A stretch of 64,000 nt of DNA from Paenibacillus allorhizosphaerae (GCF_910594985.1 NZ_CAJVCE010000005.1:186001-250000), one strand, 5' to 3'. Counted from the first letter of the stretch, positions 42,972-52,354 are shown. Notes: generated by a model from the letters alone, not told the origin. Made by a program: numbers and translations.

Positions 42972-43508
42972 TTACACCGACGCCGGTGCCGTCTCGGCGG
43001 CTTTCGCTTCGTCCTGATACCAGAACAATGCGTACTCCGTCATAACCGAGGCATGCCCCATTTGACGGAGCATCGCCGATATATTGCCCCGGTGATACGT
43101 TGCGTGATTGACCACCTGAAGAACCATTTCCGATAACCTCGTATTTCGCACGCCCGCATACGGGTTGTCAAGTACAATCGTCTTTTCCAAATCGTCTTGG
43201 CCGTCAAGAAGCGCTTTGAACCGTACGGACAATTCAGCGTACATCGCCTCCAGCTCCTCAAGGCTGCTGGATTCCACTTGTTCCTGGGATTGCAGCGCCC
43301 TCTCCATAGCCTCGCTCATGCTTATCCCGCTAATCGTATGGAACCAGCTGAGATCAACGAAATACATGTGCGCAAGCAATTTGGAGATGGTAGGAAATAT
43401 GCTCTGAATCTGCTGCGTGTAGACGTCGCGCGGCAGCTCCTTTAACCGGTTGATCATCGTTTGGTTCGCCCATACGTGAAAGTTATACATTGTTACGGCA
43501 TTTGACAT
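42972..43508 (-). CDS. DinB-family protein
   Basis: 178 residues with the four-helix DinB/YfiT fold. Metal-site histidines are seen in LLAHMYFVDLSWFH and VNHATYHRGN. Such proteins are often metal-dependent thiol transferases or of unknown function. The gene lies about 75 bases downstream of a WYL-type regulator in the same direction, so the two may form an operon in which the regulator controls DinB expression. Confidence 0.87.
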   Translation of the reverse strand: MSNAVTMYNFHVWANQTMINRLKELPRDVYTQQIQSIFPTISKLLAHMYFVDLSWFHTISGISMSEAMERALQSQEQVESSSLEELEAMYAELSVRFKALLDGQDDLEKTIVLDNPYAGVRNTRLSEMVLQVVNHATYHRGNISAMLRQMGHASVMTEYALFWYQDEAKAAETAPASV

Positions 43509-43583
43509 TGTTCATCTCCTCCTTTGTTTTCACATTGCGATTTGATGAACTCAGTATACACCGCGAAGTATGACAACAGACTG

Positions 43584-44501
43584 TCACACTTCGGCATAAC
43601 GGGATAACATTTTTTCGAGCTTCGTTTTCATGACCTGTCGCAATTCCGCCGGTTCCATCACCTCGACCCTGTCGCCGAAGCTGAGCAGAATCGATAACAG
43701 CCATCTCGCTTCCGCCGGATTGACGATTTTCAGCGTCATCGTAAGCGAGCCGTCGTCGTTGAATCGTTTGTCCGCATCGTAAAAATGATCCATCGCCATG
43801 GCGAGCGAATCGACGGAAAAATGCAGCACTACATCCGCCTTATGTGCCTGCCGGCTCATGTCGTAGGTGCGTTCCCTTTGCTCCACGACGTGCGTGCGGT
43901 GGAATGTCTCCAACGTGGCTGTCACATCCGCCATGCGTGTCACACGAAACTCGCGATAATCCGCGCGCGTCCTGCAAAAGGCGTATAAATACCACGCACC
44001 GTACTTATACATCAGACGAACGGGTTCCACAATGCGATTCGTTCGCTCGTTCTTGGCGTTAATGTAATCGAACCGAATGACGCGCCGCTCGGTAATGGCC
44101 GTTCGCAGCAGCCGAAGCGATTCCGTATTCGCGCGCCAGCTCCCAATATCCATGGACAAGCTTTGCGTCTGGCTTTCCTGCCCTACGGTTTGCAGCCGAT
44201 GAATCGTTTCGAGAGCGCGTTCGTCCTCGAACACGGTCGACATACTGTGCAGGATGGTGATCAGCGATTCGACGTCGTAGGAACCAAGCAAGCTTTTATC
44301 CATCTTGTACTCTTCCATAATGCCGTAGCCGCCGTTCACGCCCTGATAGGATACGACCGGAATGCCGGCGGCGCAAATCGCATCGATATCCCGGTATATC
44401 GTTCTCTGGGATACGTTGTACTTTTCCGCCAAAGCCGAAGCCGACAACACTTCGTTATTGAGCAGCATATAAATCATTGATATGAGACGTTCCAGTTTCA
44501 T
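43584..44501 (-). CDS. YafY-type HTH/WYL transcriptional regulator
   Basis: 305 residues. The N-terminal winged helix-turn-helix (LSASALAEKYNVSQRTIYRD, about 20-39) is followed by a WYL domain (AITERRVIRFDYINAKNE, YKYGAWYLYAFCRTR) and a WCX C-terminal extension. WYL domains sense nucleic-acid or nucleotide ligands. It is the likely local regulator of the DinB gene downstream. Confidence 0.9.
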   Translation of the reverse strand: MKLERLISMIYMLLNNEVLSASALAEKYNVSQRTIYRDIDAICAAGIPVVSYQGVNGGYGIMEEYKMDKSLLGSYDVESLITILHSMSTVFEDERALETIHRLQTVGQESQTQSLSMDIGSWRANTESLRLLRTAITERRVIRFDYINAKNERTNRIVEPVRLMYKYGAWYLYAFCRTRADYREFRVTRMADVTATLETFHRTHVVEQRERTYDMSRQAHKADVVLHFSVDSLAMAMDHFYDADKRFNDDGSLTMTLKIVNPAEARWLLSILLSFGDRVEVMEPAELRQVMKTKLEKMLSRYAEV

Positions 44502-44556
44502 CTATTTCACCCCATGAATGGATCGCTGCATTGCGCGAAAACATTTCCATATTATA

Positions 44557-46542
44557 TCATATTTTCAGCGCGACGCCCGGCGGCAAAATCGATTGAACGC
44601 TTGCAAGTATGCCGCTGCCGTCATGCATCTGCTCGCCCAGCAGAACGACGATGCCGGAATCGTATCGCGTACGGATCAATCGCCCGATCCCCTGCCTGAG
44701 CCGCAGCAGCATAAACGGCAAATCGACCTCCGCGAAAGGATCGTCGCATTCGCTGCGTTTGGCCTCATAAACCGGGTCGTGAGGAGGAAATGGCAGTGAC
44801 CAAATGATGACGTTCGATAGCGACGGCCCGGGCACGTCAAGTCCCTCCCACAAGCGAACCGCGCACAGGACGCCTCGTTCGCCGCTTTGAAACGAAGCGA
44901 CAAGATCGCTAAGCTCCCGGTCGCCCTCGAACCCGAACCGCATTCCTGCGCATTCCGGATGACGGACCGCTTCCTGCTTGAAGCGAAGCAACGACTCGTT
45001 TGTACGGAACAAAATCAAGGCTCTTCCTTCCGTACGCTTGAGCCAGTAGACGGCGGCATTCATCTTCTCCGCGAACGTACCTTCGTCCGCCCACCGGGGC
45101 GCAACGACCTCCATCTGAGACCCGTAATCAAACGGGGATGGAACCGTGAACGACAAATACCTGCTGACACCGATACTTTCCGCGACATACTTGAAGGAAC
45201 CGTCCACGGATAACGTCGCCGATGAAAAAATGATCGGCATGCTCTGCTCAAATACGTTCTCCTGCATCACTTCCTTCACCTTCCGAGGCATGATCGCCAG
45301 TACCGGCTCTCTCTCTTCGCCTTCCGCGACCCAGCAGAGAGGCGGCTCCGGTCGATCAAACAGCCCCAAAGCTTTCTGCAGCATTTCCAAATGTTCCTCC
45401 ACAATGCGAAGATGGTATTCGTTCAACGTATATAATCCGCTCTCCAATACCAGTTCTTCTTCGATCTCCACGACGATGTGTCGAAACCGTCCGATCTCCC
45501 GCTTCAGCCCGTCGTCCCATTGGATGCGTTTCCGATCCGATCCTAGAACCGCCATGCTTTGCCGTTCCAGCACACCGAACATCGTCTCGCTCTGTGCAAT
45601 GGCTTGTTCTATAAGCAGCGCCAAAGACTCGCGTATTTGCCCCTGAAGCAGACGCTGGAGCAGCTCTAAGAATACGGAATGCTTCAGCTTATAAGTTAAC
45701 GCCTTTTGCGCCGCCGCTTCCAGCAAATGCCCTTCGTCGAACACGACCGCGCAATGATCAGGCAGCAGCGGCAGCTGCCCTTCCCGTTTCCGGCTTTCTC
45801 CAGTCCATATATGTTCCATGTAAAAATCGTGCGAGCAAACGACAAGATCGGCCGCCTTCCTGTAGTGGTCACGCGACAGCGTTTGCCCGCAGCGCTGCCT
45901 TTTATCGCAAATAAAACAGTCTTGAAAGACGTCCCAGCTGATTTCGTTCCACTGCTCATCGGTAAAATGCGGATAATGCTTCCGGTCGCCGTAAGCATGG
46001 AACGGTTGCATCGACATGCGGGAACGGACAAAATCCGGCAGCGTCTCATGCAGCTCCTCGAACAACTCCGCTTCCGCGCTCATGAATCTCGCGTCATCCA
46101 GCTTGTTCAGACACAAGTACTGGTCATGGGACTTGGCCAAACGGGCGTCGATATCGAGGTTCAAGTATCGTCTCAATTTGGCGATATCCCCCTCGGGCTT
46201 GACGAGCTGCTCGATCAAAGACTCGTCTGCACAAGCGATGACGACCGGCTTGCGCATATACCGGGCATAACAAAGCGAGTACAGCAAGTACGCCATCGTC
46301 TTTCCCGTACCGACGCCCGCTTCGGCAAACAGCGTCTCTTTGCCTCTGAATGCCCGTTCGAGCTGATACGCCATATAAATTTGTTCCTCGCGAACTTCGA
46401 AACCGCAGTCCGGCAACCTGTCGTAAAACACGTCCGCCACCCATTCGCGAACTTGCAAAAGGTAAGATCGGGTAGGATCGTATGCGAAAGGATACCGACT
46501 GCTTGCAGGGTGACAGGCCGATTTCTGAATGTCCATATTCAC
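44557..46542 (-). CDS. DinG/XPD-type ATP-dependent DNA helicase with Fe-S cysteines
   Basis: 661 residues, superfamily 2 helicase. Walker A is AGVGTGKT (75-82) and the DEAH-box variant is VVFDEGHLLEAA. Four cysteines consistent with a 4Fe-4S cluster occur in YLCLNKL and DCFICDKRQRCG. Motif V/VI is seen in LWEGLDVPGPS and RQGIGRLIRT. The FSSATLS segment corresponds to motif III. Enzymes of this group unwind DNA damage intermediates or R-loops 5' to 3'. It is monocistronic. Confidence 0.91.
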   Translation of the reverse strand: MNMDIQKSACHPASSRYPFAYDPTRSYLLQVREWVADVFYDRLPDCGFEVREEQIYMAYQLERAFRGKETLFAEAGVGTGKTMAYLLYSLCYARYMRKPVVIACADESLIEQLVKPEGDIAKLRRYLNLDIDARLAKSHDQYLCLNKLDDARFMSAEAELFEELHETLPDFVRSRMSMQPFHAYGDRKHYPHFTDEQWNEISWDVFQDCFICDKRQRCGQTLSRDHYRKAADLVVCSHDFYMEHIWTGESRKREGQLPLLPDHCAVVFDEGHLLEAAAQKALTYKLKHSVFLELLQRLLQGQIRESLALLIEQAIAQSETMFGVLERQSMAVLGSDRKRIQWDDGLKREIGRFRHIVVEIEEELVLESGLYTLNEYHLRIVEEHLEMLQKALGLFDRPEPPLCWVAEGEEREPVLAIMPRKVKEVMQENVFEQSMPIIFSSATLSVDGSFKYVAESIGVSRYLSFTVPSPFDYGSQMEVVAPRWADEGTFAEKMNAAVYWLKRTEGRALILFRTNESLLRFKQEAVRHPECAGMRFGFEGDRELSDLVASFQSGERGVLCAVRLWEGLDVPGPSLSNVIIWSLPFPPHDPVYEAKRSECDDPFAEVDLPFMLLRLRQGIGRLIRTRYDSGIVVLLGEQMHDGSGILASVQSILPPGVALKI

Positions 46543-46648
46543 GCCTCCAGAGGATGGGAGTCATTACTGGAACAGTCTACACGGCAATCCGCAGCAGAAC
46601 CAGTCTGTTTTTTTCTTCCATTTTGTGGTATAATATACATATAAGGAA

Positions 46649-46700
46649 CAAAAAACGAGCAGCTTCTCCCGCCGTCATGCGGCTTGAAGCGCTCGTTTTT
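46649..46700 (-). terminator. Terminator of the isochorismatase-family gene
   Basis: AACGAGC...CTTC..CCGC pairs with GCGG..GAAG..GCTCGTT; on the minus strand TTTTTT follows, and T8 follows on the plus strand too, so it can work in both directions. Confidence 0.8.
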
Positions 46701-46722
46701 TTTGTACGTTCCGGCCGTCCGA

Positions 46723-47295
46723 TTATTCCAGCGCGTTAACGATTTCGTCCGTCGTCCGAATACGGCCGATCCGCGGAAAAATATACTTGGCCGTATGGTC
46801 GTGCTCTTCAGCCGACATGGCGGTCATCGCATCGACGGCAAAGATTTGCTGGTAATGATGCTGAAACGCCTCGCGCGCCGTCATCTCGACGCCGATGTTC
46901 GTGGAAATGCCGCACAGCACGATCGTATCGATGCCGCGCCGGCGCAGCTGCAAGTCGAGATCGGTGCCGAAGAAGGCGCCCCACTGCCGCTTCGTGATCA
47001 CATGGTCCGACGGCGACGGATGCATCTCCTCCACGATGTCGGCCCAATCGGCCGGCCGTGCCGCTGCCGGGGCCGGGGGCTGATCCGTGATCGGGCGCAG
47101 CGCCTCCTTCCCGTCGGTAAAAGCGACGCGCACAAGGACGATGAAGGCGCCGTTGCTGCGAAACGCCTCCGCCATCCGGGAGGCGTTCGCGACAACCGTT
47201 CCGGAGTCATGAGGAGCCCCCTTATGCGCAACAATGCCTTTCTGCAAATCGATGACGACGAGCGCCGTCTTGGCGGCTTGAATATGGAATGACAT
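46723..47295 (-). CDS. Isochorismatase-family cysteine hydrolase
   Basis: 190 residues. The catalytic triad is visible: Asp16 in VVIDLQKG, Lys102 in TKRQWGAF and Cys128 in VLCGISTNIGVEMTAREAF, with the cis-peptide preceding Cys. Members hydrolyse amides such as nicotinamide, N-carbamoyl compounds or isochorismate; the substrate here is unknown. Start is the ATG behind AAAGGGG. It is monocistronic with its own terminator. Confidence 0.9.
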   Translation of the reverse strand: MSFHIQAAKTALVVIDLQKGIVAHKGAPHDSGTVVANASRMAEAFRSNGAFIVLVRVAFTDGKEALRPITDQPPAPAAARPADWADIVEEMHPSPSDHVITKRQWGAFFGTDLDLQLRRRGIDTIVLCGISTNIGVEMTAREAFQHHYQQIFAVDAMTAMSAEEHDHTAKYIFPRIGRIRTTDEIVNALE

Positions 47296-47398
47296 CCCGT
47301 AATCCCCTTTCGCATGATCTTGTCACTATCGATGTTAATCCTTTGGGGATGTCATTGCAAATCTCTCGCGTACTTCTCCTTGCCAACCGCCCGAGCCG

Positions 47399-48712
47399 TT
47401 ATTTGACTCGCGCCGTCTCGATTTCTTTTCTGGCAGCTTCCGCCGCATCTCTTAACGCCGTATTGATATCGCTTTGGCCGGTGACGATATTTTTGAAGAT
47501 GCTTGTCGCTTTGGCTCCGGCAATGCCGCTTAACTGATCTTTCGGCGTAATGAGCGCAGCTTTTTCGGGGGCGTACGCCTTAATGTTTTTCCCCTTCAAA
47601 ATGTCCGAGCCTTGGGCGAACGCGTTTTTCACGCCGGGATTGTTCAGCGAGGTCATAATCCCCTGCCTCGATTGCTTCATCTGATACTCATCCGAAGTCA
47701 AATATGCCAGAACCTCGAACGCTTCATCCTTATGCTTGCTGTTTGCCGCGATTTCCATATAAGAAGGCGTATATTGCGGAGCGACGCCCATCGCTTCTTT
47801 AAAATAAGGCATCGAAATGACGTCCCAATCGAAATCGAATTTCGTTTCCAGCGTAAACGAGGCGTAATATACCATCATGGCCGCCGTCTGATCTTTGACG
47901 AAATAATTTTGCCATTGCGTTATCAAATCGCCCGCTTTATCGCCGGCCAGTTGGTAAAATCGGGCATAGTTGCTAACCACGGCTTTAAACTTGTCCTCCT
48001 CGAGTAGCACTTTGTTCGTCTTCGGATCGTAATAAGGCGCAGAGAGCTGATTAATGTTCAGCATGTGCGGGACGGACATCGTCAGACCGTAATATTGCAC
48101 CCCGCCCTCGGTACGTGTCAGCTTTTTCGACAGCTCGTAAACCTCGTCCCACGTCATCCCTTCCTTTGGATAGGCAACGCCGAATTTATCGAAAACGCTC
48201 TTGTTGTACGCGAGATTGAACGTGCTCACGCTGACGGGAAGGCCGTACATGCCGCCTTCGGAGTACTCTTTCATAAACTGAACAAGCGAAGGCTCCAGCC
48301 GGTTCAGGTCGTACTTATGCTTTTTAATCAGCTCCGTCATGTCGTACTGCAATCCGTGCTTCACTAGCTCGTTGATCGTCGTCGTCGTGGACATAATGAT
48401 GTCGACCGTTTGACCGGCGGCAATCAGATCGGCCGTTTCCGTCCCCTTAGCGTATGGAATGAACTTGATTTTATAATTCGGAAATTTGGCTTGAATGTCA
48501 TCCCCGCGTTCTTTCATGAACTGTTCCACTGTACGGGGCGCGAGCGGAGAGTAAAATATGATTTCGACCGGATCTTTGCTTGCGGCCGGCTTTTCGGATA
48601 CATTGCCCCCCGTTTCCTTTGCCGGGCCTGTTCCGCTGCAGGCAGCCGCTGTAGACGCCATCAGCATAATGGCAAGCGGCATTGAAATTTTTTTCAAATT
48701 TGACATGGTCAT
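47399..48712 (-). CDS. Extracellular solute-binding lipoprotein (sugar type)
   Basis: About 437 residues. The signal peptide ends in TAAAC (Cys25). The hinge block YNKSVFDKFGVAYPKEG with DEVYELSKKLTRTEGG and the LKGKNIKAYAPEKAA segment show it is a close paralogue of the protein encoded at 41492 (LKGKNIKAFYPAKPA). It is orphaned from any permease. An ATG at 48712 is preferred to the GTG at 48721, which is too close to the GGAG site. The substrate is unknown, but the paralogy hints at related oligosaccharides. Confidence 0.87.
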   Translation of the reverse strand: MTMSNLKKISMPLAIMLMASTAAACSGTGPAKETGGNVSEKPAASKDPVEIIFYSPLAPRTVEQFMKERGDDIQAKFPNYKIKFIPYAKGTETADLIAAGQTVDIIMSTTTTINELVKHGLQYDMTELIKKHKYDLNRLEPSLVQFMKEYSEGGMYGLPVSVSTFNLAYNKSVFDKFGVAYPKEGMTWDEVYELSKKLTRTEGGVQYYGLTMSVPHMLNINQLSAPYYDPKTNKVLLEEDKFKAVVSNYARFYQLAGDKAGDLITQWQNYFVKDQTAAMMVYYASFTLETKFDFDWDVISMPYFKEAMGVAPQYTPSYMEIAANSKHKDEAFEVLAYLTSDEYQMKQSRQGIMTSLNNPGVKNAFAQGSDILKGKNIKAYAPEKAALITPKDQLSGIAGAKATSIFKNIVTGQSDINTALRDAAEAARKEIETARVK

Positions 48713-49063
48713 TCCCGACACATCTCCTCACGAATAGAATCCCCTACCGATGCGGTATCGTTTCGCATGTTGTTTTATCCTTTCGGAGAACAGCAGCGCC
48801 CCCCTTTCTTCCGCTGGAATCTACGCCGGATGATTTCCTGATGTTCCTTGCGCATGCCGGTTCTGTACTCCCGGAACCGCACACCAATGTAATTATTGAT
48901 ATTCGCGGGAATGGACCTTTATAACGACAAGCTGCAGCGCGACACCAGTAGACGGCAAGGAATACGAGAATACGGCGTCGAATAAGAAACCATGCTGGAC
49001 AAATATCGCCTGTTTTCCGTGCGATAAACCGCCAATTCACAACCATGGTGCCGGAGGTGTAAA
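48713..49063. other. Intergenic region with possible coding remnant
   Basis: About 350 bases between divergent genes. The right half (48911-49063) translates in two plus frames into protein-like text: MDLYNDKLQRDTS up to a stop at 48985, and DGKEYENTASNKKPCW in another frame. This could be the eroded end of a lost gene. No complete gene or clear promoter for the GNAT gene is seen apart from its ribosome site. Confidence 0.25.
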
Positions 49064-49594
49064 ATGATCTATTTGGAAACTTCGAGATTGCGGTTGCGGG
49101 ACTGGGAAGAATCAGATTTGGAGCCATTTGGCCGGCTCAATGCGGATGAAGAGGTGATGAGATATTTTCCAAAAACATTATCAACCGAAGAAACAAATGC
49201 GTTCTATCATACGATCGTATCCGAGTTTAACGAATGCTGCTTTGGACTTTATGCCGTGGAAGTGAAGGAAAATAAACAATTTATAGGGTTTATAGGATTT
49301 CATAGGGCAACCTTTGAGGCAGATTTCACACCATGTATCGAAATTGGGTGGCGGCTGAAAAGAGAGGCTTGGGGAAAAGGATATGCAACCGAGGGGGCTT
49401 CAGCCTGCTTGCAATACGGATTTAACGAATTGGGCTTCAGCGATGTGTACAGCTTTACAGCTGAGGTGAATCAACCTTCGAAGAACGTTATGATCAAAAT
49501 CGGCATGCGTTTCGTGAAAATGTTCAACCACCCGAAAGTCGAGAAAGAGAGTCCTCTATATCCGCATGTACTATACCATATCAATCGAAAATAA
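49064..49594 (+). CDS. RimJ/RimL-type GNAT acetyltransferase
   Basis: 176 residues, acetyltransferase of the ribosomal-protein-alanine acetyltransferase-like group. It has the starting signature IYLETSRLRLRDWEESD, CIEIGWRLKREAWGKGYATE (motif A, acetyl-CoA loop) and VNQPSKNVMIKIGMRFVKM. Start ATG follows GGAGGTG. Its base composition is more A/T-rich than its neighbours, with many AAT/AAA/ATA codons, so it may be a recent arrival. The substrate is unknown. Confidence 0.88.
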   Translation: MIYLETSRLRLRDWEESDLEPFGRLNADEEVMRYFPKTLSTEETNAFYHTIVSEFNECCFGLYAVEVKENKQFIGFIGFHRATFEADFTPCIEIGWRLKREAWGKGYATEGASACLQYGFNELGFSDVYSFTAEVNQPSKNVMIKIGMRFVKMFNHPKVEKESPLYPHVLYHINRK

Positions 49595-49662
49595 AGCTGC
49601 AAAACAGCATGAAGTTTGAGCGAGGTTCAAGAGGCCTCCGTTTGCAGCGCAAGCTTAATGGG

Positions 49663-49686
49663 AAAAAGCCGCCTTGCGGCGGCTTC
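49663..49686 (-). terminator. Terminator of the asd gene
   Basis: AAGCCGCC (49667-49674) and GGCGGCTT (49678-49685) with a three-base loop; five Ts follow on the minus strand, 25 bases after the stop. Confidence 0.85.
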
Positions 49687-49711
49687 GGACGATCTGAAAA
49701 ATAAATTTATA

Positions 49712-50785
49712 TCATACCTGCAGTATGCCCTGCTCCAGCATCGATTCGGCAAGCAAAACGGCGCCTTTGCCGGCCCCCATCTTCGTGTTGTGCGATACAA
49801 GCACATATTTGACGCCGCCAAGCACCGGCTCTTCCTCCAAGCGTCCCATACTCGTCGTCATCCCGCCGCCGAGCTCCCTGTCTAATCGGGGCTGCGGACG
49901 GAACGGATCTTCATGAAGGTGAATCATTCGCTCCGGGGCGGAATGCAGCTTAACGTTTCCGAACGGATTGAATGCCTCAATCGCTGCCTTGACTTGCGAT
50001 AATTCGGCTTTTTGCTTCAATCCGACGAATACCGATTCCGTATGTCCGTCCAGTACATTGGCGCGCGTACAAATACAGTTGACGTTGATCTCGGCAGGTC
50101 GAATACCTTCCCCGGCATACTGCCCCAATATTTTTAGAAGCTCCTTCCTTACTTTTCCTTCTTCATTCGGAATGTATGGAATGATGTTGTCGAGTATGTC
50201 CAGCGTCCGCACGCCGGGGCTTCTCCCCGCGCCGCTCACCGATTGCATCGAAACCATCAGCACGTTGTCGATCCCGAACCGCTCATGCAGCGGCTTCAGC
50301 GTAACGGCAAGTCCGGTCACCGTACAGTTCGGAACCGCCAGCACGAATCCTTTCCAGCCGCGTTCCCGCTGCTGTTTGCGGATCAATGGCGCGTGATCGT
50401 CATTCACGCCGGTAATGAGCAGCGGCGTATCGTCGTAATATCGGAAGGCCGAAGCGGTCGAGAAGGTCGGCGTTGTCTTGGCGAACCAAGGCTCCAGCTC
50501 TTTGGCGAGATCGGACTCGATCGCCGTAAAGATGACGTCCACCGATTCCGGGCGGAACTGCTGCGATGACAACACCGGTACATCCAGCATATCGGCCGGA
50601 ACCGGGGCGCTCTGCGTCCAGCGGGACGATCCGTTCGATTCGAGCAGCGCTTCGCCGTAGCTCTTCACCGTTCGGGATGTCACCATCGTCACCACTTCAA
50701 AATTCGGATGCCCGGATAGCGCTTGAACGAACTGCTGCCCTGCCATCCCGGTTGCCCCGACAACAGCCGCTTTTAATCTTCCCAT
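49712..50785 (-). CDS. asd: Aspartate-semialdehyde dehydrogenase, archaeal/fungal-type
   Basis: 357 residues. It reduces aspartyl phosphate to aspartate semialdehyde with NADPH in lysine/methionine/threonine synthesis. The Rossmann start is LKAAVVGATGMAGQQFV, the catalytic Cys154 is in VPNCTVTGLA, and SVSGAGRSPGV and GGGMTTSMGR follow. The MQSVSGAG block and overall form resemble the archaeal/yeast branch rather than the usual Bacillus Asd, so this may be a second, specialised copy. The ATG at 50785 is nine bases after GGAGGAG; a TTG at 50791 is too close. It is monocistronic, outside any dap operon. Confidence 0.85.
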   Translation of the reverse strand: MGRLKAAVVGATGMAGQQFVQALSGHPNFEVVTMVTSRTVKSYGEALLESNGSSRWTQSAPVPADMLDVPVLSSQQFRPESVDVIFTAIESDLAKELEPWFAKTTPTFSTASAFRYYDDTPLLITGVNDDHAPLIRKQQRERGWKGFVLAVPNCTVTGLAVTLKPLHERFGIDNVLMVSMQSVSGAGRSPGVRTLDILDNIIPYIPNEEGKVRKELLKILGQYAGEGIRPAEINVNCICTRANVLDGHTESVFVGLKQKAELSQVKAAIEAFNPFGNVKLHSAPERMIHLHEDPFRPQPRLDRELGGGMTTSMGRLEEEPVLGGVKYVLVSHNTKMGAGKGAVLLAESMLEQGILQV

Positions 50786-50848
50786 GTACAACCACTCCTC
50801 CTGATAATTTACACTATTCTATGGAGGAACCGGGCTTTTGTCAACCGT

Positions 50849-51469
50849 TTATACGGCGCTGCGGTTACGGCTGTCAAGCTGCGGGTCGGACAAGTAACGG
50901 GATACATCTCCGATCCATGCTCCGCCTGAATCCGCGAGCAGCGTATCCCATCCGATCTTTGCTGCCGGCTTCAAATTTTTCTCCTGATCGTCGACGAACA
51001 AGATGCGGTCGAACGCGCCGAATCGGGAAGCAAGCGCCTCGAACATTTCGGGATGCGGCTTGCAGAAGCCGATGCTGCTGGATATGGTGATGCTCTCGAT
51101 ATACTCGCTGACCGCCGCCAGTGCGGGAACGACCCACTCGCTCCGGTGGTTGCTTAGCAGGTGGATGTCGGCGATCCGGCTCCATGCCGGTAAATAGGAT
51201 AGCGCCGGCAGTGCAACGAGATTGGCGTGAAGCAGCTTGCGGGCCTTTTGCTCATCGATCGAAGGAAACGATACACACAGCCAGCTCCAGAAATCTTCCT
51301 CGGTCATCTTCCCGGACCACAGTGCTTCGCGCACCTCTTGTTTGAATTGCGACGCAATCACGTTATCCGGGACATTCGCTTCCACGGACAATTGCTGCCA
51401 CAGCTGCGGCGATAAATTGGTCAGCAACACGCCTCCGATATCGAGAACCAGTTGGGGTTTTGCATTCAT
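50849..51469 (-). CDS. HAD-superfamily hydrolase (YihX-like)
   Basis: 206 residues. HAD motif I reads VLDIGGVLLTN, with Gly in place of the second Asp, as in YihX-type sugar phosphatases. Motif II is HLLSNHRSEW, motif III is in GFCKPHPEMFEAL, and motif IV is ILFVDDQEKNLKPA. It is a probable small-molecule phosphatase; the substrate is unknown. It lies between asd and the nucleotidyltransferase gene with no sign of coupling. Confidence 0.87.
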   Translation of the reverse strand: MNAKPQLVLDIGGVLLTNLSPQLWQQLSVEANVPDNVIASQFKQEVREALWSGKMTEEDFWSWLCVSFPSIDEQKARKLLHANLVALPALSYLPAWSRIADIHLLSNHRSEWVVPALAAVSEYIESITISSSIGFCKPHPEMFEALASRFGAFDRILFVDDQEKNLKPAAKIGWDTLLADSGGAWIGDVSRYLSDPQLDSRNRSAV

Positions 51470-51504
51470 GTGCCTGCACTCCTTAGCATCGTATAAGTGG
51501 GAAA

Positions 51505-52327
51505 TTATTGAAATGAAGACGGGTATAGCTCAGTATACAGCTTGTTGGCATCCGCTTCAATAAAGCGCAGCAGTTCTGCCAAATCCCGAAGCCGCGAAAG
51601 CTCCGAAGCGTATACCCGCCAGCGCTTCGCGGATCAGCCCGTGCCATCGCTCCGGCAGCAGTTCCAGACCGTAAGCTCCGGCCCCGAGCTTGCTTGTGAC
51701 GTCCTGCCACACAATCGTGTAATGCTGCCGCAGCATGCCCAGCACGCACCATTCGACCGCTTCGTCCAGCCTCTCTGGCGGCAGCTTTCCCTCCGGATCG
51801 TCCGGCAATGAAAGCAATCGATGCTCCAGCCGGTTCACTTGATTATGCCAGTATGTATTCATGTTGCCGATCACGTAACGCACGAGCGCGTTCGCCGGTA
51901 TTTCATAAGCAAACGGCGCGTCCGTCCCATATACGCAAATGCCGCGCTTCTTAAGAATCCACCAGGTGACCGGGTTCAAATCGGCATGCGCCCCGTTCGG
52001 ATCAAGCCGCTCATTAAAATAAGACGGGAACGCAGTTACCGCGTCCGCTTCTTTACCGGCATCCTCCCGGCAAAGGTAGGAACCCATAAACTGCAAGCCG
52101 GGCCATGCTTTGTCCACGGCTTTATGGATGTCGGCCATCGCCGCAAGGTCTTCCTCGGTCAGCGGCCGCTTCACGAAAGCCACAAAATCAATGTCGCTCG
52201 AGCCTTCGACATAGGCATCAAGCGCGATAGAGCCGTATAAATAGACCGATTCGACGGCGTCCGGCAGGCGTGCTTCCGGCAAATCGCACAGCATGCGCAC
52301 AGCCGGCTCGACGTTAGGCGGTATCAT
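51505..52327 (-). pseudogene. ANT(9)/AadA-like nucleotidyltransferase (DUF4111), frameshifted near the end
   Basis: Aminoglycoside adenylyltransferase-type fold. The catalytic block YGSIALDAYVEGSSDIDFVA gives GS...DxD, and the DUF4111 region follows (LNPVTWWILKKRGICVYG, EWCVLGMLRQHYTI). The open frame ends at 51557 with the non-family tail GIRFGAFAASGFGRTAALY. In another frame the natural C-terminus continues as VYASELSRLRDLAELLRFIE and on to a stop at 51505. The shift lies near 51616 at GCGGGTATAC and corresponds to one extra base. So the gene is either inactivated at its last 40 residues or carries a sequence error. Family members confer spectinomycin/streptomycin resistance, but similarity at this level does not show resistance. 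Confidence 0.75.
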
Positions 52328-52354
52328 CTCGCACAGCCTCCTTTATCTTTTCGA

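Noticed and set aside
46620..46645. Plus-strand TGGTATAAT as a promoter of a small RNA
   Set aside because: A transcript would run straight into the terminator at 46649; no -35 is visible. The AT-rich sequence more likely belongs to the minus-strand helicase gene's promoter.
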